Assembly: GCA_004565275.1 (NCBI GenBank)
Contig: SDOX01000002.1
Location: forward strand, 938,884 to 1,002,883
Direction: 5' to 3'
Length of the DNA: 64,000 nucleotides
Source: Nannochloropsis salina CCMP1776
Lineage: Eukaryota; Sar; Eustigmatophyceae; Eustigmatales; Monodopsidaceae
Shown: positions 21,371-31,000 of the stretch, in pieces
How positions within the stretch are numbered: the stretch's first letter is position 1
Layout: every line of letters starts with the position of its first letter
Translations under genes and position numbers: made by a program
Notes under the pieces: generated by a model
Told to the model about the DNA's origin: nothing
Database searches by the model: none
What the model saw: only the letters and a program-made list of their open reading frames with translations

Positions 21371-22252
21371 ATGGCAGACTCCCTCGTCTTCAACACCTCG
21401 GCCTTCAGCGCTGTCTCGAAATGGTTAGAGCAAGGGACAGCTTCTAGAGAAGATACTACCCATGCACAGGATGCCACGGGGCCACAGGACATGGAAAGAG
21501 ATTATACACGAGAACATTCTACTTCCAGGCGCTTCAAACGGGCAGGAGTAGGCTTGACTTTTAAAAAAGACAAGGACAGACAGGGCAATGCGGCTGGAGG
21601 CTCTATGAGCACTCTACAGAAGCTCCTTCGGGGGAACAGTAGACCTGGCAAGAGGCCAAGAGAGAAGGAAGATGACGAGGCGACCGCGAAACATGAACCA
21701 AGAGAGGATAACACCGAGGATGATGGCGAAGTAGTCGATTCAAAAGCTCACGTATTCGCCTCTAAGCAGTCCTCCCTGCCACGTGCTTCCATCGACGCCG
21801 TCGCCTGCACGCAAACTGGAAACAGCAAGAAAAAGAAACGAAGGAAAAAAAAGAAAGGAGATAAAGAGGATACAGACACAAATGCAAATGAGGAGAAGAC
21901 GGGCCAAGATATTGCGGACGCTAAGTCACCGCACAATGTGCTCTCGGCGTCAAGCAAGGAAGGGAAGCCGCCAACCGCCCAGGCCGCCCCTCCTGAGCCC
22001 GCCAACGACGGCGACCACAGGCCTTGGACAACAGAGACACGGGGAATTGAAAATAGACACGGCAGTAACCAGGCACCCCGCCGGCGGACAAAGACGCGTT
22101 CCAAGCAGAAAAACATTCGCCGGGATACGCGCCGTTTGGAGGACCGCCCCGCGCACTTGCAAGAGGGCCACACGGCTTATGCCGGTCGGGCACTGACGGA
22201 GGAAACAAAACGCCGCCTCGCTACCAACCCCATAGTTCCTATGAAAAACTGA
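21371..22252 (+). CDS. small Lys/Arg-rich protein, probably nuclear or nucleolar
   Basis: A 293-residue frame from ATG 21371 (MADSLVFNTSAFSAVSKWLE). The frame stays open 165 bases upstream, but that part is less protein-like. The middle is disordered and charged (KKKKRRKKKKGDKEDTD). The conserved-looking end is RRRTKTRSKQKNIRRDTRR, a basic block that I associate with small nucleolar or ribosome-biogenesis proteins, and NPIVPMKN at the terminus. I do not recognise a named family with confidence. The stop lies 154 bases from the 3' end of the TBCE gene, which converges on it. Confidence 0.6.
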   Translation: MADSLVFNTSAFSAVSKWLEQGTASREDTTHAQDATGPQDMERDYTREHSTSRRFKRAGVGLTFKKDKDRQGNAAGGSMSTLQKLLRGNSRPGKRPREKEDDEATAKHEPREDNTEDDGEVVDSKAHVFASKQSSLPRASIDAVACTQTGNSKKKKRRKKKKGDKEDTDTNANEEKTGQDIADAKSPHNVLSASSKEGKPPTAQAAPPEPANDGDHRPWTTETRGIENRHGSNQAPRRRTKTRSKQKNIRRDTRRLEDRPAHLQEGHTAYAGRALTEETKRRLATNPIVPMKN

Positions 22253-22406
22253 GAAGGTTGAAAGACACCGCATACCTTCATGCAAAGACGAACGAAACGA
22301 GCGTGCAGTGCTGGCTCTTTTTTGATTTCTTCCTCTTCGGCCTCTTTTTTTGATTTCTGCCTCTTCGTTCGCTTCGTATGCAGCTCTCTGGCTTAGTACG
22401 CTCTAT

Positions 22407-24350
22407 CTACAACCGCTCTTCATCCTCTCCCCCTCTCACTCCAATGCCACCGCCGTCCACAGCCGCCACCACGCTTTGCTTCTCCCGAGCCACCTCTCTT
22501 CGTCTCATCCTCTCCACGCGTTCCGCTTCCTCCGCCTGCGCCAGCATTCTCTCCCGCGCCGCCGTCTCCCTCGACTCTTTCTCTCTCGCCTCCTGCTTCA
22601 AGTCCCGCTCGTTCATAAAGATCTCGCACCCGCTGGTCGCCCCGCAGTAGGTCAGGGCCTCCTCGTCCGTGTCCAACAAGCTCGGAAGGGCCTGCGGGTC
22701 CGCTTTCAACGACAACGTCTGCATCGCCGCCTCCAGCTTGAAAAGCCTCTGGCACAAGAGCTTGAGCTGGCCGACCGTGAGACTTCCGGGTAGCTTTTTC
22801 TCCACCGGCCCCTGGGTGATGGAGCCGGGCGCCATGCTCACCAACTTGACCAGGACCATCTCCCTCGCCAGAGAACCCAATCCCGAGGGCCCATCCCCGC
22901 GCTCGACGCCGTTACCTCCCCCTACACTCTCTCCATGTTGCTCCATCAGCGGCCACCACCGGGGGTGCTCCAGCTTCAATTGCTGGATATATTCTTCCTC
23001 CGATAGCATCCCTTCGTTCGCCCCCTCCCCTTGCCCGTCCCCGCCTCCCCTGCGTCGGCCCCACTCTCGCGCCACCCGCCGTAGGTAACTCTTCTCCGCG
23101 TCCGCCCTCTCTTTCGTCGAGACCTCCGAGCCGTTCAGCCTGCGCAGTGCCCCCATTCTGGTGATCAACAGCTGGCGGGCCTCTCCCTGGCCCATCCCGC
23201 GGGTGAGGGGGTTCCCGGCAAAGCGGAGGCTGTGGAGGCGAGGGAGGTGGTTGAGGGCATCCAGGCAGGACCAGGACTCCACCAGGTTGCAGCTCAAGTC
23301 CAAGGCCTCCAGGACCTGAAAGCCAAGGGCGCTGTGCGTGCCCCCCTGCGTCTTGACCGTGCCCGCGGGAATCTCGACGAGCAAGTTTTCGTTAAGATTC
23401 AATGCACGCAGGGATGGCAGCGTCTTGAGGAACGCCACCTCGTCTTCCCAATCCCGCAGGCCCGTCCCCGACAAGTCCAGACGTTGCAGCCGATGGAAAG
23501 GCGCATGAATTTCCGACCGTGCTCGTCGCCGGGCCCAGGCAGTCCCCAGGTCTTGCCCCCCCAACGCGTTGCGCGCCAGCCCAAGTTCCACCAATCCAGG
23601 CACGCATTCCTCCACGTGCAGCACTGTCGCCCAGCTGCTCAGACCGCAACTGTTCAAAATAAGGACTTGCAAGGCCTGGAAAGATCCTCTGAGCTCGGAC
23701 GTGGCCGGCGTCTCTAGCGGCCGCATCAGGTTGCTGTTCAGGTGCAGGTTCTCCAAGCGAGGCATTTGACGCGCCATCCTGCCCAGCTCCTCCCAGTCGG
23801 ACCAGAGGTTGCCCTGTAAATCCACCTCCACCAGATGCGAGGCTTCCTCTTTCACTTCCTCCTCGCCGGCCCAGGCCACACGTTCCCCCCGCAGGGAGAC
23901 TTTCTCTAGACGGCCGATCTGCTGCCGTGCCCGGATTTGTGTCTCCCCGTGAAACTCGATCTTTTTTTGCCCGCCACGAGATGTGTTTGCGTAAGCGTTT
24001 TCGAAAACTTGATTGGGAGCCTCCAGGGGCGCGTCTGGAGCCACGTAGCGTTTGTGCAAGACGGCCATTAAGCTCACCCCCCGGTCCAACTTGTTGGGCT
24101 TCAGGAACGACGCACACGTAGGTCCCGGCTTGAGACACGAAAAATGACGGTGAATCTTGCCTGCGGCAGTCAGCACGCTGCCGTCGTGCTTGCCGCGACC
24201 TGGGTCATCCCATTCCACTCCCACCCAAGCCGCCCCGGGGTCTTTGGCGGATGCCACGGGGCCCAGGTACCTGACAGTCCCACGGTTACCTTCCTCGTCC
24301 GCAACGCGTTGGCCAAGGCTGAAGTCCTGCAGGGCGTCAACAGCCGGCAT
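22407..24350 (-). CDS. TBCE: tubulin-specific chaperone E (TBCE)
   Basis: A cofactor that, with TBCB to TBCD, folds and recycles alpha/beta-tubulin dimers in the cytosol. Single exon, 647 residues. Residues about 10-80 form a CAP-Gly domain (GNRGTVRYLGPV, AAWVGVEWDDPGRGKHDGSV, with GRGKHDGS in place of the usual GKHDGS). Residues about 175-420 are leucine-rich repeats (LVEVDLQGNLWSDWEEL, LENLHLNSNLMRPL, LDLSGTGLRDWEDEVAFL, ALNLNENLLVEIP). A ubiquitin-like end follows (GSLTVGQLKLLCQRLFKLE). This order is exactly that of TBCE. A Glu/Arg-rich tail closes the protein. It is divergent from the SNAPC1-like gene. Confidence 0.93.
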   Translation of the reverse strand: MPAVDALQDFSLGQRVADEEGNRGTVRYLGPVASAKDPGAAWVGVEWDDPGRGKHDGSVLTAAGKIHRHFSCLKPGPTCASFLKPNKLDRGVSLMAVLHKRYVAPDAPLEAPNQVFENAYANTSRGGQKKIEFHGETQIRARQQIGRLEKVSLRGERVAWAGEEEVKEEASHLVEVDLQGNLWSDWEELGRMARQMPRLENLHLNSNLMRPLETPATSELRGSFQALQVLILNSCGLSSWATVLHVEECVPGLVELGLARNALGGQDLGTAWARRRARSEIHAPFHRLQRLDLSGTGLRDWEDEVAFLKTLPSLRALNLNENLLVEIPAGTVKTQGGTHSALGFQVLEALDLSCNLVESWSCLDALNHLPRLHSLRFAGNPLTRGMGQGEARQLLITRMGALRRLNGSEVSTKERADAEKSYLRRVAREWGRRRGGGDGQGEGANEGMLSEEEYIQQLKLEHPRWWPLMEQHGESVGGGNGVERGDGPSGLGSLAREMVLVKLVSMAPGSITQGPVEKKLPGSLTVGQLKLLCQRLFKLEAAMQTLSLKADPQALPSLLDTDEEALTYCGATSGCEIFMNERDLKQEAREKESRETAARERMLAQAEEAERVERMRRREVAREKQSVVAAVDGGGIGVRGGEDEERL

Positions 24351-24930
24351 TAATTACCTTTACTCGATGGGTGGAGGGTAGCATCAGTTGTGCGAGGTTT
24401 CAAACCAAACGAAGCGCTCGTTTGGGGGGTCCATCGAACAATTTATGAAGAGCCCGTCCCCGCAGTCATGCATTGCTTCCTTTTCATGCACAAGCAACAC
24501 GCCTCCGGCCCCACCAGCGTGCTTCTATATGCTACCTCCATGCATCAGAGAAGAAGGGTAGTGAATTGAAGGTGCGCAAAAGTCCCTAGAGTGTTGCCAA
24601 GACAAAGACGGCAACTGCGCGGCCCATTCGTTGCTAGAAGCGATGCCGACATGACCAGATCAACCAAATGCAACTAGCCGCCTACAAATTACCTTCCTCC
24701 CCTTCATTTTCCATCATTTACCCGGTTCATTCGCTCTGTATTACAGGAGAGACAGCCTGCACGCGGCGTGGGGTGTATGGACATCTTTGACCGCAGCCAC
24801 TTCCAGGGATTGACTCCTGGATGTCGCATCCTGGCCGGGTACTCTTTTCGCTGCTGAAGCGAGTGCCCTGTAGTCCAGAGTCGCAGGCTACAACAAACTC
24901 AGCAAAACGATTTTATAGTCCGTAGCCGCC
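24351..24930. promoter_or_regulatory. divergent promoter region
   Basis: 580 bases between the starts of TBCE (-) and the SNAPC1-like gene (+). No open frame, RNA gene or repeat of note. Confidence 0.45.
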
Positions 24931-27900
24931 ATGTTCAGACCCTACCGGCCTCCGGTCGTACGTTCTGGTGGGGAGGACACCTTGACGCCTGTCGCCATAG
25001 CCGATTTCACTGTAAGCCGGGAGGTGCCCGATGAGGACAACGTGCATTTTCCTGCCAGCCCATAGTTTTGACTCGCATTTCCTTCCACTCCCTCCGCCGC
25101 ACAGACGTGCATCACCACCTTCTTGTCCACGGGTGACTTGAGCTTCGCTTCCTTCAAGCGGACCTGGCGACAAACAGACATGGACATGGTGTTCTATTGC
25201 GTCCCAGAACTAACCGATGCACGGCTTTACACTCAATCTCTCTTCGGGGCCGCCCTCGCATTATTCGCCCCAGTGGCATATTTTCCTCGAGGCTGCGTCC
25301 AGCTGCCCGGCTCGATCGGGTGGAAAATCGGTGCCCTTTACCTCCTGTACGTCCTCTACAAAACCCAACCTTCTACCTCTTCCTCCTTTTCCTCCTTTTC
25401 GTCCTCCTCCTCCTCCGTCCCTCCTCCCTCCAACCAATCGGGGAAAGAACCAAGCGGCCGTGCACATTCAATCCGGGAGCGGATCCGCATATGTCCGTCG
25501 AGCTGGAACCGGCTCGTGGACTTCGGTGTCCTCTTGAGCTCGGCCGACCTCCTGGGGGTTGCCGCCGACGCCCTCTACGTCTTCCACGCCCTCCTCCACG
25601 AGGGAGCCTACAGCCTCACCGCCTACGACGGGCCCTTCTCCTCCGCGGCCGGGAGCACCATGTGCATCGCGCGCACCCAGGACCTGCCCCGCCTCGCCAT
25701 CGACCCGGAGCTTCGTCTTTTTGAAGATCTGGCCCTCTCCCGCCTTGACGGGGAGTGCTGGGCGTACCAGCGCCTTGCCTCTACCTGCTCTCCCTCCCTC
25801 CCTCCCTCCCTCCCCCCCTTCGTGGCGGGACACAAAGCAAGCGCGGGCGATGGAGGGAAGGATGACGGAGAGGAGGGCCGGGGGGAGGAGGACGGAAGGG
25901 GGAGTCAGCTGATCCGCTCGGCGATGGAGAGGGTGGTGTCGGAAGTGTTGATAGGAGGGGATGCTCGCTTCAAGATCCCGGCGTCGGTGATGGATGAGGT
26001 ACCCGTGGTGCCGCGGGTGGCTGCCTCGAAGGAGGAGGAGGGGGGGGAGGAGGAGGAGGGAGGGGAGGGGAGGAAGGAGGAGGGAAGGGGGCGGAGGGGA
26101 AGGAGGAGGAGGGGGAGGGAAGGGAGTTGGAGGTGCTGCACAAGTCATTGGCGGACATGCAGGCGAGGAAAAAGGCGGAGAAAGAGGCTCGAGCACGGAC
26201 GGAGGAGGAGGAAGGGGATGGGGAGGAGGGGGAGGAGGAGGGGGAGGAGGAGGGGGAGGAGGAGGGGGATGAGTTAGACGAGCTCTTTGGTATGGAGGAG
26301 GTGGGGGGTGGAAAAAACTTGGGAGAGGAAAAGGGGGGAGAGGACGCATGAGAGGAGGGAAGAGGAGGAGGAGGAGGAGGAGGAAGGGGGGCAGGAGGAG
26401 GAGGGGCGTCGGCCAGCGGGTCGGGCCCGTGGGGAAGAAAGGGAGGAGGGAGGGAGGGAGGGCTGGGGGAAGCGAGGAGTACGGAGGGATGATGGGGAGG
26501 GAGGGAAGGCGAGGGAAGGTCGGGGCCGGGGTGGAGGCCGGGAGGGAGGGGGAGCGCGAGGGGAAGGGAGGAAGCGAGATGAGGAGGAGACACTGGCGCT
26601 GTTGGAGGGGTTGTTGGCGGGGAGAGGAGGGGAGGTGGGAGGTAAGGGGCGTGGCTCGTATGGGGAGGGGGAGGGGAACGAGGACGGCTTCGAGCGGGCG
26701 ATGGCCTGGAAGGTGCCGGGAACGGCGTCGAGGAAGAGGGCGAGGGGGCGGGGGAGGGGCGGAGGGGTGGGGGCAGGGGAGCGTGGAGGTGAGGGCAGGG
26801 GGGCGAGGAGGAGGGGGAGGGGGAGAGGAAGGGGGAGAGGGAGGGGGAAAGGAGGGGAAGAAAGCTTGGTGGACGGCCTTGATGAATCGGTGGATGAGCT
26901 GGCGGCCATTCTGTTGGGCGAGACTGGTGATGAGAATGGAGGGGGAGGGGGAGGGAGGGTTCGGGACGGGGGTGCGGGGGGAGGAAGTCGAGGGGAGGGA
27001 GAGGGTGCCCCAAAGCAGGAAGACTTCGACGCGATGCTGATGGAATTGGAAGGCTTGACGCGAGAGGCGGGTGAAGGAGGGAGAAAGAGTGGAGGTAGGG
27101 CTGGGAGGAATCGTGGACGAGGAGGAGGGGGGAGAGTAAGGGGGGCGGGGGTAGCGGAGGAGGAAGGAGGAAGAAGGGTGGAAGAGAGGGAGGAGGTGAG
27201 GGGGGACGGGAGGAAGGCGCGGCTGAGGACCTGCTGGCCCTGCTCGAGAGAGAGTCCCGGGCATCCGAGGTAGGATCACGGCAACGGGACGGGAGGGAGG
27301 AAGGGAAGGAGGTGGGGGAGGGGGAGGGGGAAGGGAGGGAGGAGGGGGAGGGGGAAGGGAGGACGGGAAGCAGGGCGGGGGGAGGAAGGGACATGGCGAG
27401 GGATGTGGAGGGCGTGCTGGAGGCGCTGGAGCTCTTGGTCCGGGGGCCTGTGGGGGCAGGAGGGGGGGGTGAAGGAGGGGGGGGAGGAGGGGGAAGGAAG
27501 GGAAGTGAGGGGGAGGAGGGAAAGGCACATGCCGCGTCGTTAGATCGAGGTCAGAGGGTGAGGAAGCCCCGCGCGACTTGCTTGCGGCCTCCCGAACCTT
27601 CCCAAGAGAGCGGTGGCTCCGTGGAAGGAGGAGGGTGGAGCGCAGCCGAGGAGGGGGGCGATGACGAGGGAAGGGTGGAGGAGGGAAAGGAGGAGGTGGG
27701 AGGGGAAGCGACTGGCATGGTGATAGATGACGACTTGGCCTTCCTTATGGGTCTAGGGGAGGCGCACGCTGATGAGGAGGGAGGGAAAGGCGAGGGAGAG
27801 GGAGGCGGCGAAGAGGGAGGGAGGGAGGAGGACGACGACCTAGCGCTCTTGGCGCAGACTCGGGGAGGTTCGTACGCCTCGTCCCAGGAGGAGGAGGAGG

Positions 27901-27935
27901 AGGAGGAGGAGGAGGAGATGGAGGGAAGCGCATGA
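24931..27935 (+). CDS. SNAPC1: SNAPC1 (SNAP43)-like snRNA promoter factor with long acidic-repeat tail; internal structure uncertain
   Basis: Exon 1 is 24931-25011 (MFRPYRPPVV, GTAAGC donor); exon 2 starts at 25105 after CACAG. The core matches SNAPC1, a subunit of the complex that starts snRNA transcription by Pol II and III: FASFKRTWRQTDM, KIGALYLLYVLYKTQ, then IRICPSSWNRLVDF and ALYVFHALLHEGAYSLTAY. After about 26040 the DNA is almost pure purine on the plus strand and the likely coding frame changes about three times; a GTAAGG donor near 27137 and an AG ending at 27212 would explain the last change as a short intron, the others could be introns or homopolymer indels. Protein-like islands recur through the tail: DELDELFGMEE, DEEETLALLEGLLAG, DESVDELAAILLGE, EDFDAMLMELEGL, EDLLALLERES, DDDLAFLMGLGE, DDDLALLAQTRGG. 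The core call is good; that the whole tail belongs to one protein is an inference. Confidence 0.7.
26030..27925 (+). repeat. 1.9 kb polypurine (GGA/GGGA/GAA) low-complexity tract
   Basis: The plus strand is almost free of pyrimidines over long stretches, with GGA, GGGA and GGGGGA units and many runs of five to eight G. A pyrimidine-rich (CCCT)n patch precedes it at 25790-25817. It lies within the SNAPC1-like gene and gives Glu/Gly/Arg-rich translation. Such DNA can form triplex or G-quadruplex structures and is prone to sequencing indels. Confidence 0.9.
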
Positions 27936-28252
27936 TGATGAGCGAAGGATGTCAATCCGTGAAAAGGGGTGACCATCCCCATTAAAGCAAGACTGTATCG
28001 GCCGAGAGCGAGGGACGTGTGAGGGAATCGACCGTTTTGGGCATCAGTCCTCAATTATTATTTTTTTAATTCTCGCTCCTCCAGTGTAGCCGCCGAATCA
28101 CAACCTCCCGCCCGCCCTCCCACGCATCCATGCACCACGCGCTTGCCTGTGTCATACGCACACGTGCCTGCCCCCCCTCCCGACCCCTCCCCAGCATCCG
28201 GACTTGCAAACAGGGAAAACGAGCCATCCTGCTCTCCCCCCCCGCCCTCCCC
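27936..28252. other. convergent intergenic region
   Basis: 317 bases between the ends of the SNAPC1-like gene and the acetyl-CoA synthetase gene. It holds an AT-rich spot (TTATTATTTTTTTAATTC near 28055) that may mark 3' processing. Nothing else seen. Confidence 0.5.
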
Positions 28253-28957
28253 TCAGGCTGTCTTCACCTTGAGCGCGATGGCCGTGATCAGGTAGGGGAC
28301 CACGGAGGGGTCGGCGAGCGTGGACACATCGCCCAGGGAGTCCGATTCCCCGGAGGCTATTTTCCTAAGCACGCGGCGCATGATCTTCCCCGAGCGCGTC
28401 TTGGGCAAGGAAGGGGTGGGGCAGACAACGTCCGGCGTGGCGAAGGCCCCGATCGCGTCCCGGACCGCCTGCTTCAACTCCTTCTCTAGCGCCGGGCTCT
28501 CAAAGACGCCCTCCCGCAGGGTGACAAAGCAGCAGATCCCTTCCCCCTTCACCGCGTGCGGGAAACCCACTACGGCCGCCTCCGAAACGGCGGCGTGACC
28601 GACCAACGCGCTTTCCACCTCCGCAGTGCCGATCCGATGCCCGGAGGTGTTGAGCACGTCGTCCACGCGGCCCGTGATCCAGTAGTAGCCGTCCGCGTCC
28701 CGCCGGGCGCCGTCCCCCGTGAAATAGTACCCTTTGTAAGGCTGCATGTAGACGGTCAAGTAACGGGCGTGGTCCCCATACACGGTCCGGGTCATGGAGG
28801 GCCAGGGCCGTTTCACGCAGAGGACGCCCTCCACGTCGTTCCCCGCCAGCTCCTGCCCCGTGCTCGGGTCGATCAAGGCCAGCTCCACCCCGTAGAAAGG
28901 CAGCGTGCAGGACCCCGGTTTCATGGGGGTAACGCCGGGCAGGGGGGAGGCGAGGTG

Positions 28958-28995
<38 letters not shown>

Positions 28996-30544
28996 TGCAG
29001 CGCGCGTTCCCCACGTGCTCGAAGTACCACTTCCAGGCCTCCGGATTGATGGGCTCTCCCACGGAGCCCAGGACACGCAGGCTGGACCGGTCAAAGGAGG
29101 CGATGTCTTCGGTGCCATACCGCATCAAGGCCCGGATGGCGGTGGGAGCGGTGTAGAACTGCGTCACCCTGTGGCGTTGGATCAGGTCCCAGTACCGGCA
29201 GTGGTTCGGGTAGGTTGGGATCGATTCGAAGAGAAGGGTGGTGGCACCGTTGACCAAGGGCCCGTAGACGATGTAGGAATGCCCCGTGATCCACCCGCAA
29301 TCTGCCACGCAGGCGTACACGTCCCCCTCCTGCAAGTCAAAGACCGTCTTGTGGGTCATGGCCGCGAACAACAGGTAGCCCGCCGTCGTGTGGGCCACGC
29401 CCTTGGGCTTCCCGGTGGACCCGGAAGTGTACAAGATGAAGAGAAGATCCTCGCTGTCCATTGTCTCTGCGGGGCAGTAGGGTCGCTGTTGCGCCATCAC
29501 CTCGGACATTTTCACGTCGCGCACCGGCACCCAGTCCACCGGCGCGCCTGTCCGCTCGAAGACAAAGCAATGTTGTACGCTCGGCGCCTCCTTCAAGGCC
29601 TTGTCCACGATTTGCTTCAAGGGCAGTGTTTTCCCCCCCCGCTTTCCTTGGTCCGTGGTCATGACCCACTTGCTGTTGGTATCGTTGATGCGGTCCCGTA
29701 AAGCCTCCGCCGAGAACCCCGCGAAAACCACCGAGTGAGGCGCTCCGATCCTCGCACAGGCAAGCATGGCCATCACGACCTCAGGAACCATGGGCAGGTA
29801 TAGCATGACGACGTCGCCCCTCCGCACTCCCATGGCTTTCATGGCGTTCGCCAGCCGGCATACGTCCCGGTAGAGCTCTTTGTACGTGATCGACCGACAC
29901 TGCCCGGGCTCGTCCCCTTCCCACAGGATAGCCACTTGATCCTGACGATGCGGGAGATGCTGGTCAATGCAGCACACGGAGGCGTTCAACTTCCCGTTCA
30001 AAAACCAGGCCACATCGCCCTCAATGAAGGAGCCTTGCGAGACCCGGTCAAAGTCAGAGAACCACTGAGAGGTGTCAGAGAAAAGAGAGCGGAGGACAGA
30101 GACTGAATCACAAAAAAGTCACGTAGCCAATACTGCTCAGACAGTTGAGACAGGACAGCTGCGAAACATCTCCTGGGAGGGCGCTCGGTCTTCAGTATAC
30201 CAGAAGACCTCCTCATCCTCCCTCCCCCATTTAAAAGGACATGACTACTTCGATCTCGCTGAGCCACGACATCCTTGCAGCCTTCGGTGACATTACCTTG
30301 AGATATTTATGAGCCTCTCTTCTCCAAAATTCGTCAGAGTTTTCCAGGCTATATTGGTGCAGCTCCTGGTATGACAGGATAGAAGAACAAGCGTTATCCT
30401 TGACGCGGTCAGCCAAGGCCAAAGCTATTCGAAACCTTTAAAACGTACCTTATATTGCGCTAATTGGTGAACAGGGGCAATAGGTTTGACAATTGTATGC
30501 TCTTGCACATGGATTCCCGGACGTGGAGATACCATTGCCTGCAT
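28253..30544 (-). CDS. ACS: acetyl-CoA synthetase, three exons
   Basis: AMP-forming acetate:CoA ligase, which makes acetyl-CoA for lipid synthesis or acetylation. Exons inferred on the minus strand: 30544-30449 ([20 protein letters not shown]), 30365-30297 ([20 protein letters not shown]) and 30064-28253; GT-AG ends, matching phase, 658 residues, the usual Acs length. Motifs: [20 protein letters not shown] (P-loop-like A3), [20 protein letters not shown] (A5), [20 protein letters not shown] (A7/A8), [20 protein letters not shown], and [16 protein letters not shown], whose Lys is the adenylation residue that sirtuins and acetylases control in other organisms. No clear targeting peptide is seen, so a cytosolic form is likely; an upstream noncoding or targeting exon cannot be ruled out. 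It is divergent from cpFtsY. Confidence 0.95.
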
Positions 30545-31000
30545 GGCCTTTCGTGTAGGACGGGTGGGCGAGCCACGACCGTGCGACGCTGTACAGACAA
30601 TCAATGAATCAAATGCTCAAAATAAAAGATAGTGCAGCTAACAAATAATTTCCATATATCTGATAATATGCTTGAACGGAAGCGTGCGACAATGATGGTG
30701 CCCGGCTTGCTCTGGCCTAAATTAGGCCTTCTAGCTAGCTCCGGCGGCCGCAGAAGCACCGGAAACGGCGGCTCGCTCAGCCGTTAGATGACGCCCCCAC
30801 CCCACGCCCCCAGGCCCCGTAAAAAAAAGAGGTGTTAGACCACGTACTGGCTGGAAACGTGCTATACGTGGCGCTTCCGCTCGTGAATGATTGTATGACT
30901 CAGTCCTGGCCTCGTTTTGTGGGTGTTCCATCGTCTTACCAGGGATCTTTGCTTCTTTTCTTCTCTTGGATCGCTTTTGACGGTATCTGGAGCCAACATC
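30545..31000. promoter_or_regulatory. divergent promoter region
   Basis: 456 bases between the acetyl-CoA synthetase start (-) and the FtsY start (+). It includes a GC-rich patch at 30740-30830 with a run of eight A. No feature recognised. Confidence 0.4.

Noticed and set aside
25468-27528. 686-codon Pro/Ser-rich open frame on the minus strand
   Set aside because: It is the complement of the purine tract; translation is simple Pro/Ser/Leu repeats with no domain, while the plus strand has a recognisable SNAPC1 core.
14457-30544. A possible functional cluster of sirtuin, CoA-transferase and acetyl-CoA synthetase
   Set aside because: Genes are on different strands with unrelated genes between them; proximity is not evidence of a pathway in this compact genome.
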